Shown in pieces: positions 1 to 13,200 of a stretch of DNA of 64,000 bases (the first letter of the stretch is position 1; every line of letters starts with the position of its first letter). A program made the position numbers and the translations under genes. The notes under the pieces are model-generated. The model saw nothing but the letters and a program-made list of their open reading frames with translations. It had not been told where the DNA came from and searched no databases. The stretch spans positions 22,927,069-22,991,068 of the forward strand of contig OZ038463.1 in NCBI GenBank assembly GCA_964036295.1, read 5' to 3'. Source of the stretch: Plumapathes pennacea. Its lineage: Eukaryota; Cnidaria; Anthozoa; Antipatharia; Myriopathidae.

Positions 1-39
1 GTTGGGGCCTTGTTTTATGTTTGCCGAAAGATCTAAAGC

Positions 40-570
40 CATATAATAAATATCTTATTAACCTCGTTTGCTTGGTCCGTACCGTAAGTTATGGATCCTC
101 GTTTTTTTCGTTGCCTTATTCGCATAAGGCGACGAAAAAAACTCGGTCCAAAACTTATTTTACAATAACACGTCAGTTTCTCGCTTTGTGATTGGCTAAT
201 TTTCATTATCAATAAGAGGACAGACACAAAATCGAGTGCTGACGACAGTGATTTGGACGAAGAAGGTGAATTCAGCTTCAATTTTACCTCAGTTCTTGCA
301 AAAGCCACATTCGGCATTTGAAGTAGAGAACCAGAAGTGTTCAGAGGCGAATTTCCTTGAGCTTTGTCTTGAAATTGTCGAGAAAACGGCAGCAGAAAAG
401 CGTCTAGTTTCATTTCTTTCCAACTTCTTTGACAAAATTTTATTTTGCACGCGCGAAATGCTCACGTCAAACTGTCACTTTTTGGCTTGAGTTTTGTTAT
501 TGTAAAAAACAAATTGACGCCAGTTTTTAACTGTACGGACCGCGCGCTCGGTTAATAAGATCTATTTATC
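40..570. repeat. Inverted-repeat element in the E11 downstream intron
   Basis: Ends read ATAAATATCTTATTAACC...GGTCCGTAC at 40-83 and the reverse complement of GTACGGACC...GGTTAATAAGATCT at 531-570. Inside is a separate hairpin (about 100-155) with tcgtttttttcg / cgacgaaaaaaac arms. Likely a non-autonomous DNA transposon. No coding exon is seen in the rest of 1-966. Confidence 0.5.
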
Positions 571-966
571 CGGGCTTAAAGGTATTCAATTTTGCTATCT
601 AATCTGCGTGATAACTTGACAACAAATGATCATAACAGAAAACTCTGATATATGTAAGGGGAGGGGATGGAGGGTATCAATGCGCAATGCCGTATTTAAC
701 ATTTTTACCGCAAAAACGTCACCGTATGCCATCCTTCTAACGATTATGTTTAAATCAAGATATACAACAGATTAATGTACATTTCTTTTGCAGTTGGGAA
801 GATCATGTATCGATGATTGATCATGTATCGACATTATCATGTTGTGATAGTTATTGGACTCCTCAACTAATACTAAACGCTGAAATATTAGAATATCAGA
901 ATCTTGCCTTAAAAGTTAAAAACTTCATTGTAACTTCCAAAGTAAGACGCTAGATTTCAGTCCTAC

Positions 967-1008
967 CTGTTTCAACCAGGAAGCGATACGTCTCATTTCT
1001 TATTTGAT
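967..1008 (-). CDS. Cassette 11, exon E11 (last exon in window)
   Basis: Encodes QIRNETYRFLVET, donor GTAGGA. The open phase (1) shows that the gene continues to the left; no B exon is found in 1-966. Confidence 0.78.
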
Positions 1009-3241
1009 CTGAAAAAACAAACACTATATGTTGGTTACTAGAGTTGGTATGGCGTGATCACGAGAAAACGTATTGCAGTGCAGATATTAATGTATCCTGC
1101 CTTAGAATGTACTTTGAGATGACTTCCAGAGTACAATGCACGTAGAGGAAAATCAAAGAAATTTCGATCAGCCGTAAATTACCATTCAGAAGACGCAAAG
1201 AGGACAAACAAAAGTGTAAAAATAAGCACGAAAGAAATGTACTAAAAGAGAAGGAAAATGTACCAAAGAACGTTCCCACAGTATAGAGCATGGCAGCAAT
1301 TAATCAGGCAGATTAAAAGGGACGGTGGCGGAGTGGCGTTTACAGAAAAGAATTATGTTATTAGGGAAGATATAAAAGAGGGATAGGAGAATGACAAGAA
1401 AGAGGGAGAGATTGTTGATAGATAAAAGGAAAATGGAAAACTATCAGCGCAAAGTTAGAAGGCTAGTGCACATAGACTAAACGAGGGGAGGGTTGGACGG
1501 CAGAAGCAAAGGGACAAAGAATGAATAATAGGAACATGAAATTACAAAAAATTACAGATGTTTACGAAGAAAACGTGATAAATTGAACATAGAAATGGAC
1601 AGAGGGAAAAAAAGAATAGGGGAGCAGTAAGTAAACTGAGAAAGAAGCAAGAAAAGGAAGGATCGCAATTACTTGAATAAAGATAACTTTCAAACAATCC
1701 CATACCTGGAAGCGGCATGAGTGCAGAATAAACAATCTTAAAATTGTTGCATTTCGCGTTCACTGGAACGCAGCGCCCCTCGCCAAGGCAGAACTTGCTG
1801 TCTGGGGAGCAAGACATAGAGTTGTTCCTGGCAATCAATGCAGTCATGCGCTGAAACAAGCACATCCGCCCGTCCGGGACACACTGTCCAACATTGCCAC
1901 AGTCTACAAAGCCTTTAGGACAACCACCGCGCCAAGCTGTCTCATTTTCATCTTTTTCGGCTCTGTGGTAATCTTCTCCTCCACCTGCATCTTCTTTATG
2001 GTTTTCTGGATATCTGCCTACATCCGTGCAGTTTTTATCGATGGGAATACAAGCTTTGTCTTTATCGAGCGCCAGGAGGCAGAATTTGTGACCTTCTTTA
2101 CAGGATTTGTCTGCAAATGGGGTCCAACCGACACTTTGATTTTTCAAAAACTTTATAAATTCCTCCGGATTTTCTAACATTTTAGGACAAAAACTCCCGG
2201 CCTCTTCGATGAAAGCGATGCTCTGATGAACATGATGGCAGGAAGAGTACAACTTCGAGCAGTTGTCCTGGCAAGGTTGCTGGTCTGCAAAAAACGAGGT
2301 CTTAATTATTTACTGTGTTCAACATTACTAATGATTCATAAAGATTTAGAAAAGTCACTGCTCACCCTAAAATAAACTTTTTCGGGTGCAGGAGTTGTGA
2401 ACATTTTATCGAAATTTATCAAAAAAACAAAACAAAACAAAAAAAGGACACAACAGCTTGTTGATTGTTTGTGTGAAGAAAGAAGTAAAGAAGTAAAGAA
2501 ATAAGAAATAGCTGTTAATGTTCCTGTGATGATTATTTCCTCGCTCTTTACAAACTTGTCGATATACAAATCTTCATAGAAGCAGTTTTGTAAGGTCTCT
2601 TCATAACATTGTTAACACTGCGGACAAACTGTCTAGGACTATGGCTTACCTTTTGGACAGTTACACTCTCCACGTGGGATACATCTGTAATCAGAGAGAA
2701 AAATGAGTTAGAGACAAAGCTGTAAACTCCATAGTAGCTTATGTTTGATTCAACAATTAAGTCTTAAACTTGGCAAGGTACTCATGTGATGCTATACAAG
2801 ACCCAAAGTTTGGCCTTCTATCGTATTTCTACTGTTTAATAATAACGATAAAAATGTCTCTAATCTTCGTGGAAAAAAACGGTAAGCTGACGAAGCTCTT
2901 ACGCGTTCACTCCCGGACAGAAATGAAGGTTGTTTTGGCAACGTGGCGGATCTCTAACAGAACACGCGTCCTGTGACACGTTTGTCGGCCGACAAACACG
3001 GAGTGAATTCTCCAAGAGTTCACACGCTGTTTTCCCCAGTCCACAAACATCAGGTAAACCTGTTACGTGAAAAGAAGACTACTGTACAAGTGGACAGGTC
3101 ACTTCGATAAGCGCAAATATTAAAAATACTAGGATGTATACCACCATTAACGGCCTTCCATTCACTTTGACTGCAGGTCTGTCCTAGACGTACGGGGTAT
3201 CATAATGACTTCTATTTTCAGGATCGGAATAAAGTGAGATG

Positions 3242-3299
<58 letters not shown>

Positions 3300-6200
3300 G
3301 TGCAGAACCGTGACATGTGCGATAAATAAATTGCTATGCTTTTTGTGTTATACTCACGAATTTGAAGGGTCTCTTCCACGATTTGTTGAATAATACTGGT
3401 AAACTCAGATGTTTCTTTCATCAGGTCTTTACAGAAGTTAAACGTCCAGGCGCAAAATCCTTTCATAGGATTCATGCAGCCAGAATTTTCCTCCAAACAC
3501 TTCAAGTGATCATCATATCCCTCGCGTCGACAGTGATCTTCTCTCCTGTCACAAACGGCTTGAGATTTTAACTGCACGGTAAGGAGCCCTTTGCTCACAA
3601 AACAGAAACGAGCCCAGCCTGCACAAAATAAACGAGAAAAATCCATTGATAAAATATTTTGATCAAAAGACAAAAGCAACCCCAGCCTTCACAAAAGAGA
3701 AGAGCGGAGGACTCTAGTACACAGACAGAGGCGAACCCATCCTAAACAGATAAGATAGAAAACCGATTAATGGCAATCAGTCAAGATATTTTGACACGGA
3801 ATGTCTCTTACACAGTAGAGAACATTTAGATTCATATATATACTAAGGAGAAGTCGGATGGGGGTGGGGATACTAAAGTTATATGATAACAGGAAACATG
3901 TCAGTGAAACCATAGGACCAAGACAAAATTGAACATATTCCGTTTAGACTGCATATTTTAGATTTTAATTCAAACAATAGGCAATTGCGGGTTAGAGTGA
4001 ACTTTCTTTGATAAAAAAATGTTTAAGTATCCAGGCTCAACGATTCAAACAAAATTTAGACCTAATGGATTACTTTAAACAGCAACACCCAGGATTAATC
4101 CAATATAAATTCTTTTAGGTCTAATGTAACAGAAAAAAATGTGTTAGATTATGACTCCCACCTGTGTCAAGAAGGGCACGATACGTCTCATTTTTTACTT
4201 GACCTAAAAAAGAAATGTGTTTGTATTAGAAGTTGTGCGAACACGTGAACACAGTAAACTTGTTTAGTCGCATTTCATGTATTGACGACAGTCGAGTCTC
4301 CTATGTTCCAGTAGAACGCCATGATGAGAAAAAGCAAAGAGAGAAGAGAACAGCGCATTAAGTAGAGAACAGTTTAATTTCTATAATTATTTCATGCAAA
4401 AGGAGGTGCACAAGGAAGAGGATCAAGAGAGGAAGGGTACACAGGGAAGAGGATCAAGAGAGGAAGGGTACACAGGGAAGAGGATCAAGAGAGGAAGGGT
4501 ACACAGGAAAGAGGATCAAGAGAGGAAGGGTACACAGGGAAGAGGATCAAGAGAGGAAGGGTACACAGGGAAGAGGATCAAGGGAGGAAGGGTACACAGG
4601 GAAGAGGATCAAGAGAGGAAGGGTACACAGGGAAGAGGATCAAGAGAGGAAGGGTACACAGGAAAGAGGATCAAGAGAGGAAGGGTACACAGGAAAGAGG
4701 ATCAAGAGAGGAAGGGTACACAGGGAAGAGGATCAAGAGAGGAAGGGTACACAGGGAAGAGGATCAAGAGAGGAAGGGTACACAGGGAAGAGGATCAAGA
4801 GAGGAAGGGTACACAGGGAAGAGGATCAAGAGAGGAAGGGTACACAGGGAAGAGGATCAAGAGAGGAAGGGTACACAGGGAAGAGGATCAAGGGAGGAAG
4901 GGTACACAGGGAAGAGGATCAAGAGAGGAAGGGTACACAGGGAAGAGGTCAAGGGAGGAAGGGTAACAAGACTGATAGAAGAAAATGATGGTAGAAAGGT
5001 CAACGAAACGAAAAAACACCACTCGGAAAAAGAGGAGAGACACAAATGAGATTTCATCTCAAATCGCTCCTCTAAAAAGGCCAGATTTTTTGGTGTGGCC
5101 GGCGAGATGGGGCAGTGGTAAGATTTCGGGCCGGCGGTGGCATGTCTTATTTTTTGTTTCACCCCCCCCCCCCCCCCCCCCCCCCCCCCCTTTGCTTTGA
5201 GTTTAAAAATCCATGCGAATTCTATAGGTTGGTTTAAATTTTCGAGAGCTTGTGCCTTGAGAATCAAACTCCAAACGCGAAAGATTAGCTCATTAGTTCG
5301 CTCTGTTTAGGCGGTCGAGTATTTCCAGTCGCAAAGGCCGCCATTTTGTTTACCATTTGTTAGCCTGCCTAAACCTTATGCACCAGTCAACGGAATTAAC
5401 AAAACAATTACAATCCATCGAAAGAGCGAGTGAGTTAAATTTCCCCCAACTGCTATAACTCGTCCAATGATATTGCATTCACGAGTTAAAAACGGGTAGG
5501 GAATGGATCAAATATAGAAAAAAACAAGAAACGAAAAAAAACGAGCAAAAAATAAAATGCAAGAAAGGATTGCAGACAAACGCACATTTAATCATGGAAA
5601 GCGGTAATACAGGATTGAAAAAGAAAGAGGGAAAACAACGAAAACATGCAGATAAGTTTCACAAATAAACACATAACACGAAGAGGGAGAATTTAAACGA
5701 ACGTAATTTAGAAATGTAGCATACCTGCGTGTTGCATGAGTACTGCTTGAAGACCGATAGGAAAGTTTACGGACGGACAATCTTTCTCCTTAGAAATGCA
5801 TCTAAACGCAGAGTAGCAAAACCTTTCGGAGGAATTGCAACGGCCACTGAAGTCGTCGCATTTCTCTTTTAATGAAACGCAACGCCCTTGTGTAAGACAG
5901 TACTTAGTGTCTGCGGGGCAAGACTTGTTCAAGGGAGTCAACATCGAGTTGTTCATGTACATCCAGGCAGCCAAGTGCTGAAGTGAGCATTGCGACATTG
6001 GAACGCACCCTGCAAAGAAAGGACAGTACATGGACCCCGAAGGACAGTGATCATGCCAAGGTGTAACGCTCCATCCTCTCTGCTCTTTATTGTCTCCACC
6101 TGATTCTCCTTCCTTCTCTTCTGGATGGCTGCCATTAAGTGGCATCATAACACCAGGACCGGTACAGTTTGCATGAACTGGAATACATCCTCCGCTTTGG

Positions 6201-9200
6201 GCCAAGGACCAGAGACAGAACTTGTGGTTCTCAGGACAACTTTTGTTCGCCATTGGAGTCCAACTGACGCTTTGATTTTTCAGAAATACCAAAAATTGAT
6301 CTGGATTCTCCGATAATTTAGAGCAAAAATGTCCGGCTTCCTCCATGAAGCTCAAAGTATGATGAACATGATTGCAGGAAGAGTACAGCCTTGAACAGTT
6401 ACCCTGGCAAGGTTTTTCATCTGATAAAACATCATCAACAACAACAACAACAACAACCGCAATTGGTGAAGTCTCGCGTCTGTTTTAACATACATTTCAA
6501 CGAGTTCAGTAGTCTTAACATGGGTCATAACCGACCTGAAACTAGGGGTACTTTAAAAAATGTTATTGAAATTTTCTTGTACGGTAGTGGGGATAGTGTA
6601 CGACTTTGCTTATACGTCCGAGGGTTAACTGAAATCTTTACACACAAAACTCTCACACGGCAACATTTTGTTAGCTTTCGTTATTGACCTCAACGTTTGT
6701 CTAGACGTTTTGTTTATGGCAAGTTTTAGAGTGAGTTCGTTAATACCCAAAAACCTACAGCACATTGCTAACTACAATCGAGGGAAACGGCTTACCTTTT
6801 AGACACTCACATTCTCCAAGCGGCATACATCTGTAGAAGGACAGAGAAAGAAGGGGTTAAACAGAGAGACGGCGCATACTGTAGTACGCGTTTTATTCGA
6901 GTTGTTTCTGCTTCTACACTCGGCCTAGCGTTTGACCACTGTTAGTGTTACCTCAATGAAACCTTAAATTTACTAATCTTCGTCAAACGAAAATACTATG
7001 AGGATCTTACGCGTTCACTCGCGGGCAGAATCGAAGGTTGTTATGGCAATAAGGTATATCTCGAATGGAGCATGCGTCTTCCGACACCTCTTGTGGTAAA
7101 CAGAATCCGAATGAAGTCCCCAAGAGTTCGCAAACTGTTTTTCCTTGTCCACAGATATCAGACAAAGCTAGTGGAAAAAAATGAAGTAAACGTATAAGTA
7201 CTCAAGTGGGCTTGGTGAGTACAATGCACCATATTATGCGTTTGTCAATATATCAACAGCATGCAATGGGTGCAAATTCTATATATTTGTACTAATACTC
7301 ACGTATTTGAAGTTGCTCGCTCGCCATGTGTAGAAGCATTTTGGCAAACTCTGGTAACTCATTCATTACGTCTTTGCAGATGTTCACGCCCAGTGTACAA
7401 ACTTCTTTGATAGGATTCAAGCAACCAGCTTTTTCCTCCAAACACTTCACGTGACCATCATATCCCTCACGTTGACAATGAACTTCCCTCGAGTTGCAAA
7501 TGCGTTGACTTTGCAAGTATATAGGACGAAGAACTTGATCCAACAAACAGAAGCGAGTCCAGCCTGGACAAAACAAAAAAAGGAAAACCAGCCATATAAT
7601 AGCCTTTATTTTGATTATTTTGATTATTTTCACTACATCAATTTTAATGCAATAAAATACTTCAATATCTGTACATTAGCTTGAAACAAGGAAGAGTTCA
7701 ACCTGTATCGAAACTGACAATAGCTCCAATATACCAGTGCACGTGCAAAGGATATATATATATATATATATCTTGGTTACCCACAGTCAACTGGCTCCGA
7801 ATACCTGATTTGTTTGATGGTTTGGTACACTAACTGCAATAATCTGTGACGACTCGAGTACAATGTGCATCTAAAACGGCTTCAAATTTCCAGAATGCGA
7901 AAACGATAAAGACAATTCCAGCCCGCCTTCAAATTCTAATTACAGCGTGCAATGGAGTTTTGACTTGAAATGATTACAGGTGTATTTTTCTGTTGCTTTT
8001 TCATTGCCTATAAAATCTAAAAAATAAAGATACTCTAGGTTCACTCTGACAAAACGGGTAGATTTCTTACCTAATTCAGTAAGCATACGGGAAGTGTCAT
8101 TTTGCATTTCACCTGAAAAATAATTTTACTGATAAGATACTGAATTTGAATATTGAGACACTTCTCGCGATCAGTTCTAAAAGCACGAAACAGACATGAA
8201 GGACAAACGGAGAAAGTAGTGACCGAATAAAAACAGCAGGCAAAAAGTCCACGTAGAAACAGAAGAGCAGAAGAGTGAGAAGTGCACACATAAAAATATA
8301 ACAAGGAGTCACAAACGGAGGAAGGGAGAAGGTGAAGATTGAAAACTATATCAATAAAAGCAAAGATAAACATAGTGAAGAATACATCCAAAAGGAGGAA
8401 GGGTTAAATAAATTCAACGGAATGAGAAATGAATGAAGATAGGACGCTGGATGGATGGCAAATTCAAACTGTTTCAAAGGATTTCTTATAATTATACATA
8501 ACTGCTTGGCGAAACGAAAGGAGAATATGAAAAGATGGGAGAACACGCAATGAAAGAAGTGGACAACGAAGAAATATAGACACGAAGAAAAGAAACAATA
8601 ACGACGCAAGGAAGGAAGGAGATAAAGGAAGAGTAATAACAGGAAGAGTATGAAACAACAAAGGAAATAGTAACTTACAAAAAAAAAAAAAAACAAAAAA
8701 ACTACCATACCTGGAAGTTGCATGAGTGCATCACGTGGGAAATCAATGACGTGGCATTTTTCTTTCACTGAAACGCAGCGGCCTTGGGACAGACAGAACT
8801 TGGTGTCTGCAGGACAAAACTTGTTCAAGGGAGTCATGCTCGAGTTGCTCAGTCCAGCAAAGGAAGCCAGGTACTGGAGAGAGCAGATCTGACTGTTAGG
8901 GGCGCACTCTTCAGGATTCCCGCAGTAGGCAAAACCGCTAGGACAGTGATCGTTCCAACGAGACTTGTTCTCGCCTTTTTCTCCGCCTGCCTCTACTCCG
9001 TTTCCTTTTGGATCGCTGGCTTTTTTTGAACCCATGGCAAACTCACCAGTACAGTTCTCATCAATAGATATACATCCCGCGCTACTGAACGCCAACGGAC
9101 AGAATTTATCACCTTCGGGACAGAGTTTGGTTTGGTTTGCAAGCGGAGTCCAATTGTCACTCTGATTTTTCAAAAACATCACAAACTTATCCGGATCTTC

Positions 9201-10183
9201 CAACATTGCAGTGCAGAGACTTCCGGTCTGCTCGATGAATGCGATACTCTGTTGAACATGATGGCAGGAAGAATACAGTCTTGAGCAGTCGTCTTGGCAA
9301 GGTTTTTGACCTGAAAAAATTCGATACTTTAAACATACTGTGGTGTAAAGCTAGTAGCAGAGTTAATTGACAATTTACCTTTAGTATCGGCAATTACATC
9401 AGCTGTTTTCTATAACAAGACATTTGGAAATGGCATTGCACTGCCAAGTGTGTTCATTAATATCGTTTGTACAGGCTCAAAAAATGCTGCGGACAACTAG
9501 AAATGTGGCTTACCTTCAGAACAGTCACATTTATCGCGCGGCATACATCTGTAGACGGAGAGCGAGAAAGAGGTTGTTAGGGAGACATGAAAGCTAAGGA
9601 GTAACACAGATAGACAAGCTGGCAGGCAGGCAGCAAACAAAAGCATGGAGAGCTACAGTGAAGGTGTTACTGACAAAGTATGCTTGGTAATGATTATCAC
9701 GGATATTCTAGATTATGCTGATGTTATTTGGGGAGATCAATCTGATATCATACTAATGAGCAATACCCGACTTCTGCCAAAGTCAGTTGCAAAGCTCATC
9801 ACGGATAAAACAAAGAACTCATCAACTACGAACTCGGCTGCGATATGATGTCCAGTAGGCGTGGACTACATTGATTAACTTATGTACAAATGCATTAATA
9901 AACATGTTGACTGTGATTTTAATTTTAGAAATTTTAGGGACAGTCTGTCTTCTTCTTGAGATTCACAGGGCCAACATCGGTTTATATACCACGCCGCCAT
10001 TGAATGGAATTATCTACCCATTAGCACTAGGATTTGTATTACCTTTTTGAACCTTTTGCTCTCTGTTTTTTACTTATACCATCTATTACCTTTCATCTCA
10101 ATTTTTGTAACATCCTTTAGTTTTAGTTTTGTCTGGCTCACTAAAAATCACATCTTGTGACGTGGACCCCTGTTTAAAGATCC

Positions 10184-10215
<32 letters not shown>

Positions 10216-10239
10216 GTTATTATTACTATTATCATTATC

Positions 10240-10292
<53 letters not shown>

Positions 10293-13200
10293 CATCATTA
10301 TTATTATTACTCTTATTAATATTAATAGTATTAATATTACTATTATTATTAATATGCTTGTGTTTTAATGGAATGGTATTTTTTTCCTTGTCTTAGCATG
10401 ATTCTATACCTGGCCTAACAGTTGAAATTTGTGAATTAAATTGTACGAACCATGGCTGACATATTTACTTATGTTCGTGTTACAAAATTTGACGATACTA
10501 AAAGGCTCTTACGCATTCACTTTTGGACAAAACCGAAGTCCATTTTGGCAAAGAGGTTGATCTCTGACTGTGCATGCGTCTTGTGATACATTTCTTGGCT
10601 GACAAATTCGGAATGAATTCTCCAGGAGTTCACAAACGGCTCTTCCTTGCCCACAGATATCAGACAAAGCTGCTGTAAAAAAAGCAAAAAGAAGCATATC
10701 ACACATCGGCTTATTAAGTGTGATGCAACTATTGTCTTTATCAATACTGGCCAAACTACTTTCCGTTTAGAACCCCAATGGCTGATCAGTCATAAAAATA
10801 TACCCAAACCACCTCGCTGTACGCAAGACAGTGTAGCAGTACACGTGGTCGCAGTCTTGAGAAAATGATTGACACGTTGTGATATTGACCAAACATTTAA
10901 CCCAAAGCGACACACAATATCCATCAATCTACCGCGAGTGGCAATTCAGATTGCAAAGAACTGAGCGGGTGTCTCCATATTTCAAGTCAAACTGTAAATT
11001 ACTGATTACTGCAACCGTTTTAGGCATTACTCACGTATATTTAGCTGCACGCTCGCCATTTGTAAAAGCACTCTGACAGGTTCAGGTAAGTCGCCCATTA
11101 TGCTTTTGCAAAGGTTTACACCCATGGAGCAAATTCCTCTGATGGGATTCATACAGCCAGAGTTTTCTTCCAAACACTTCAGATGACCGTCATATCCGTC
11201 GCGTCGACAGTGATCTTCCCTCGCGTTGCAGTTGTGTTGAGTTTTCATCTGCACGATGTAGAGGGCTTTGTTCATAAAACAAAAGCGAGCCCAGCCTACA
11301 CAAAGCAAAAGAGCAGAACTGATTATCAGTCAAGAATAACACGTTATACTTCACGTCTCCCCTGAGGTTTCAAGTTACCAGATTCCACTGTTTAATGTGC
11401 AAAACGTTTTAGTGGTGGATTTTGTCCTTGGTTTCTTACCTGTTTGAACGAGGACACGATACGTGTCATTTTTCACTTCACCTGAAAAAGAAAGGTGTTT
11501 AAATTAAAATATGAGTGCGTTCAATCAAGGGAAAAGTAATTGCAGTATCAAAAAACTGTGACTGACTTTGTGTCAGACGCCTAACATGAGAACTGTGACA
11601 TCTCCAACGTCCCACACACAACAAACGAAGACAAGTATGAGCAAGAAAGAGAGCAGGTACATGGAAGGGAAACAGGGACAGGGAAAACGAGAGGAGGTTC
11701 TGCGAAATATTAAACAAAAAATACCCTAGAAATAGCCATACCTGGGTTTTGCATGATTGCAGCAAGCTGACCACTGAAATCATTTTGAAAGTCGTCGCAG
11801 TTCTCGTTCAGTGAGACACAGCGCCCTTCGCTCAAGCAGTACCTGGTGCCTGCTGGGCAAGACTTGTTCAAGGGAGTCAACATCGAGTTGTTCATGAAAA
11901 TCCAGGCAGCCAAGTGCTGAAGTGAGCATTGCGACATTGGAACGCACCCCGCAAAGAAAAGACAGTACATGGACCCCGAAGGACAGTGATCATGCCAAGG
12001 TGTAACGCTCCATCCTCTCTGCTCTTTACTGTCTCCACCTGATTCTCCTTCCTTCTCTTCTGGATGGCTGCCATTAAGTGGCATCATGACACCAGGACCG
12101 GTACAGTTTGCATGAACTGGAATACATCCTCCGCTTTGGGCCAAGGACCAGAGACAGAACTTGTGGTTCTCAGGACAACTTTTGTTCGCCATTGGAGTCC
12201 AACTGATGCTTTGATTTTTCAGAAATACCAAAAATTGATCTGGATTCCCCGATAATTTAGAGCAAAAATGTCCGGCTTCCTCCATGAAGCTCAAAGTATG
12301 ATGAACATGATTGCAGGAAGAGTACAGCCTTGAACAGTTACCCTGGCAAGGTTTTTCATCTAATAAAACATCATCAACAACAACAACAACAACAACCGCA
12401 ATTGGTGAAGTCTCGCGTCTGCTTTAACATACATTTCAACGAGTTCAGTAGTCTTAACATGGGTCATAACCGACCTGAAACTAGGGGTACTTTAAAAAAT
12501 GTTATTGAAATTTTCTTGTACGGTAGTGGGGGTAGTGTACGACTTTGCTTATATGTCCGAGGGTTAACTGAAATCTTTACACACAAAACTCTCACACGGC
12601 AACATTTTGTTAGCTTTCGTTATTGACCTCAACGTTTGTCTAGACGTTTTGTTTATGGCAAGTTTTAGAGTGAGTTCGTTAATACCCATAAACGCACAGC
12701 ACATTGCTAACTACAATCGAGGGAAAAGGCTTACCTTTTAGACACTCACATTCTCCAAGCGGCATACATCTGTAGAAGGACAGAGAAAGAAGGGGTTAAA
12801 CAGAGAGACGGCGCATACTGTAGTACGCGTTTTACTCGACAAATGAGTCTATACCCTTCCTCGTGATTAGCTAAGTTTAAGTTGTTTCTGCTTCTACACT
12901 CGGCCTAGCGTTTGACGACTGTTCGTTTTACCTCAATGAAACCTTAAATTTACTAATCTTCGTCAAACGAAAATACTATGAGGATCTTACGCGTTCACTC
13001 GCGGGCAGAATCGAAGGTTGTTATGGCAATAAGGTATATCTCGAACGGAGCATGCGTCTTCCGACACCTCTCGTGGTAAACAGAATCCGAATGAAGTCCC
13101 CAAGAGTTCGCAAACTGTTTTTCCTTGTCCACAGATATCAGACAAAGCTAGTGGAAAAAAATGAAGTAAACGTATAAGTACTCAAGTGGGCTTGGTGAGT

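Larger units (their letters stand above)
5930..11950 (-). repeat. 6-kb tandem unit I (two cassettes)
   Basis: Nearly identical exon and intron sequence recurs at about 11.95-18.15 and 18.15-23.67 kb. This unit spans part of A10 back through cassettes 9 and 8 to part of A8. It includes LINE relic and ATT tract at 9.64-10.35 kb. Boundaries were placed by eye from where A10 stops matching A8 and are approximate. Confidence 0.85.

Noticed and set aside
4410-4965. CRISPR array
   Set aside because: Units are contiguous 31-bp repeats without unique spacers, and the DNA is eukaryotic.
4394-4966. 190-codon plus-strand open frame rich in Lys, Arg and Gly
   Set aside because: Generated by the 31-bp minisatellite; lies in an intron of the minus-strand gene.
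6391-6687. 98-codon plus-strand frame repeated at 12330 and 18529
   Set aside because: Its repetition comes from the 6-kb genomic duplication; it lies in introns opposite the coding strand and starts in a (CAA)n tract.
8464-8661. Leu/Phe-rich minus-strand extensions after A exons that look like membrane segments
   Set aside because: They read past the exon donor into the pyrimidine-rich intron; not part of the spliced protein.
10098-10368. Poly-Ile and poly-Leu frames, also at 16.1-16.6, 21.7-22.0 and 43.3-43.7 kb
   Set aside because: Translation of (ATT)n tracts.
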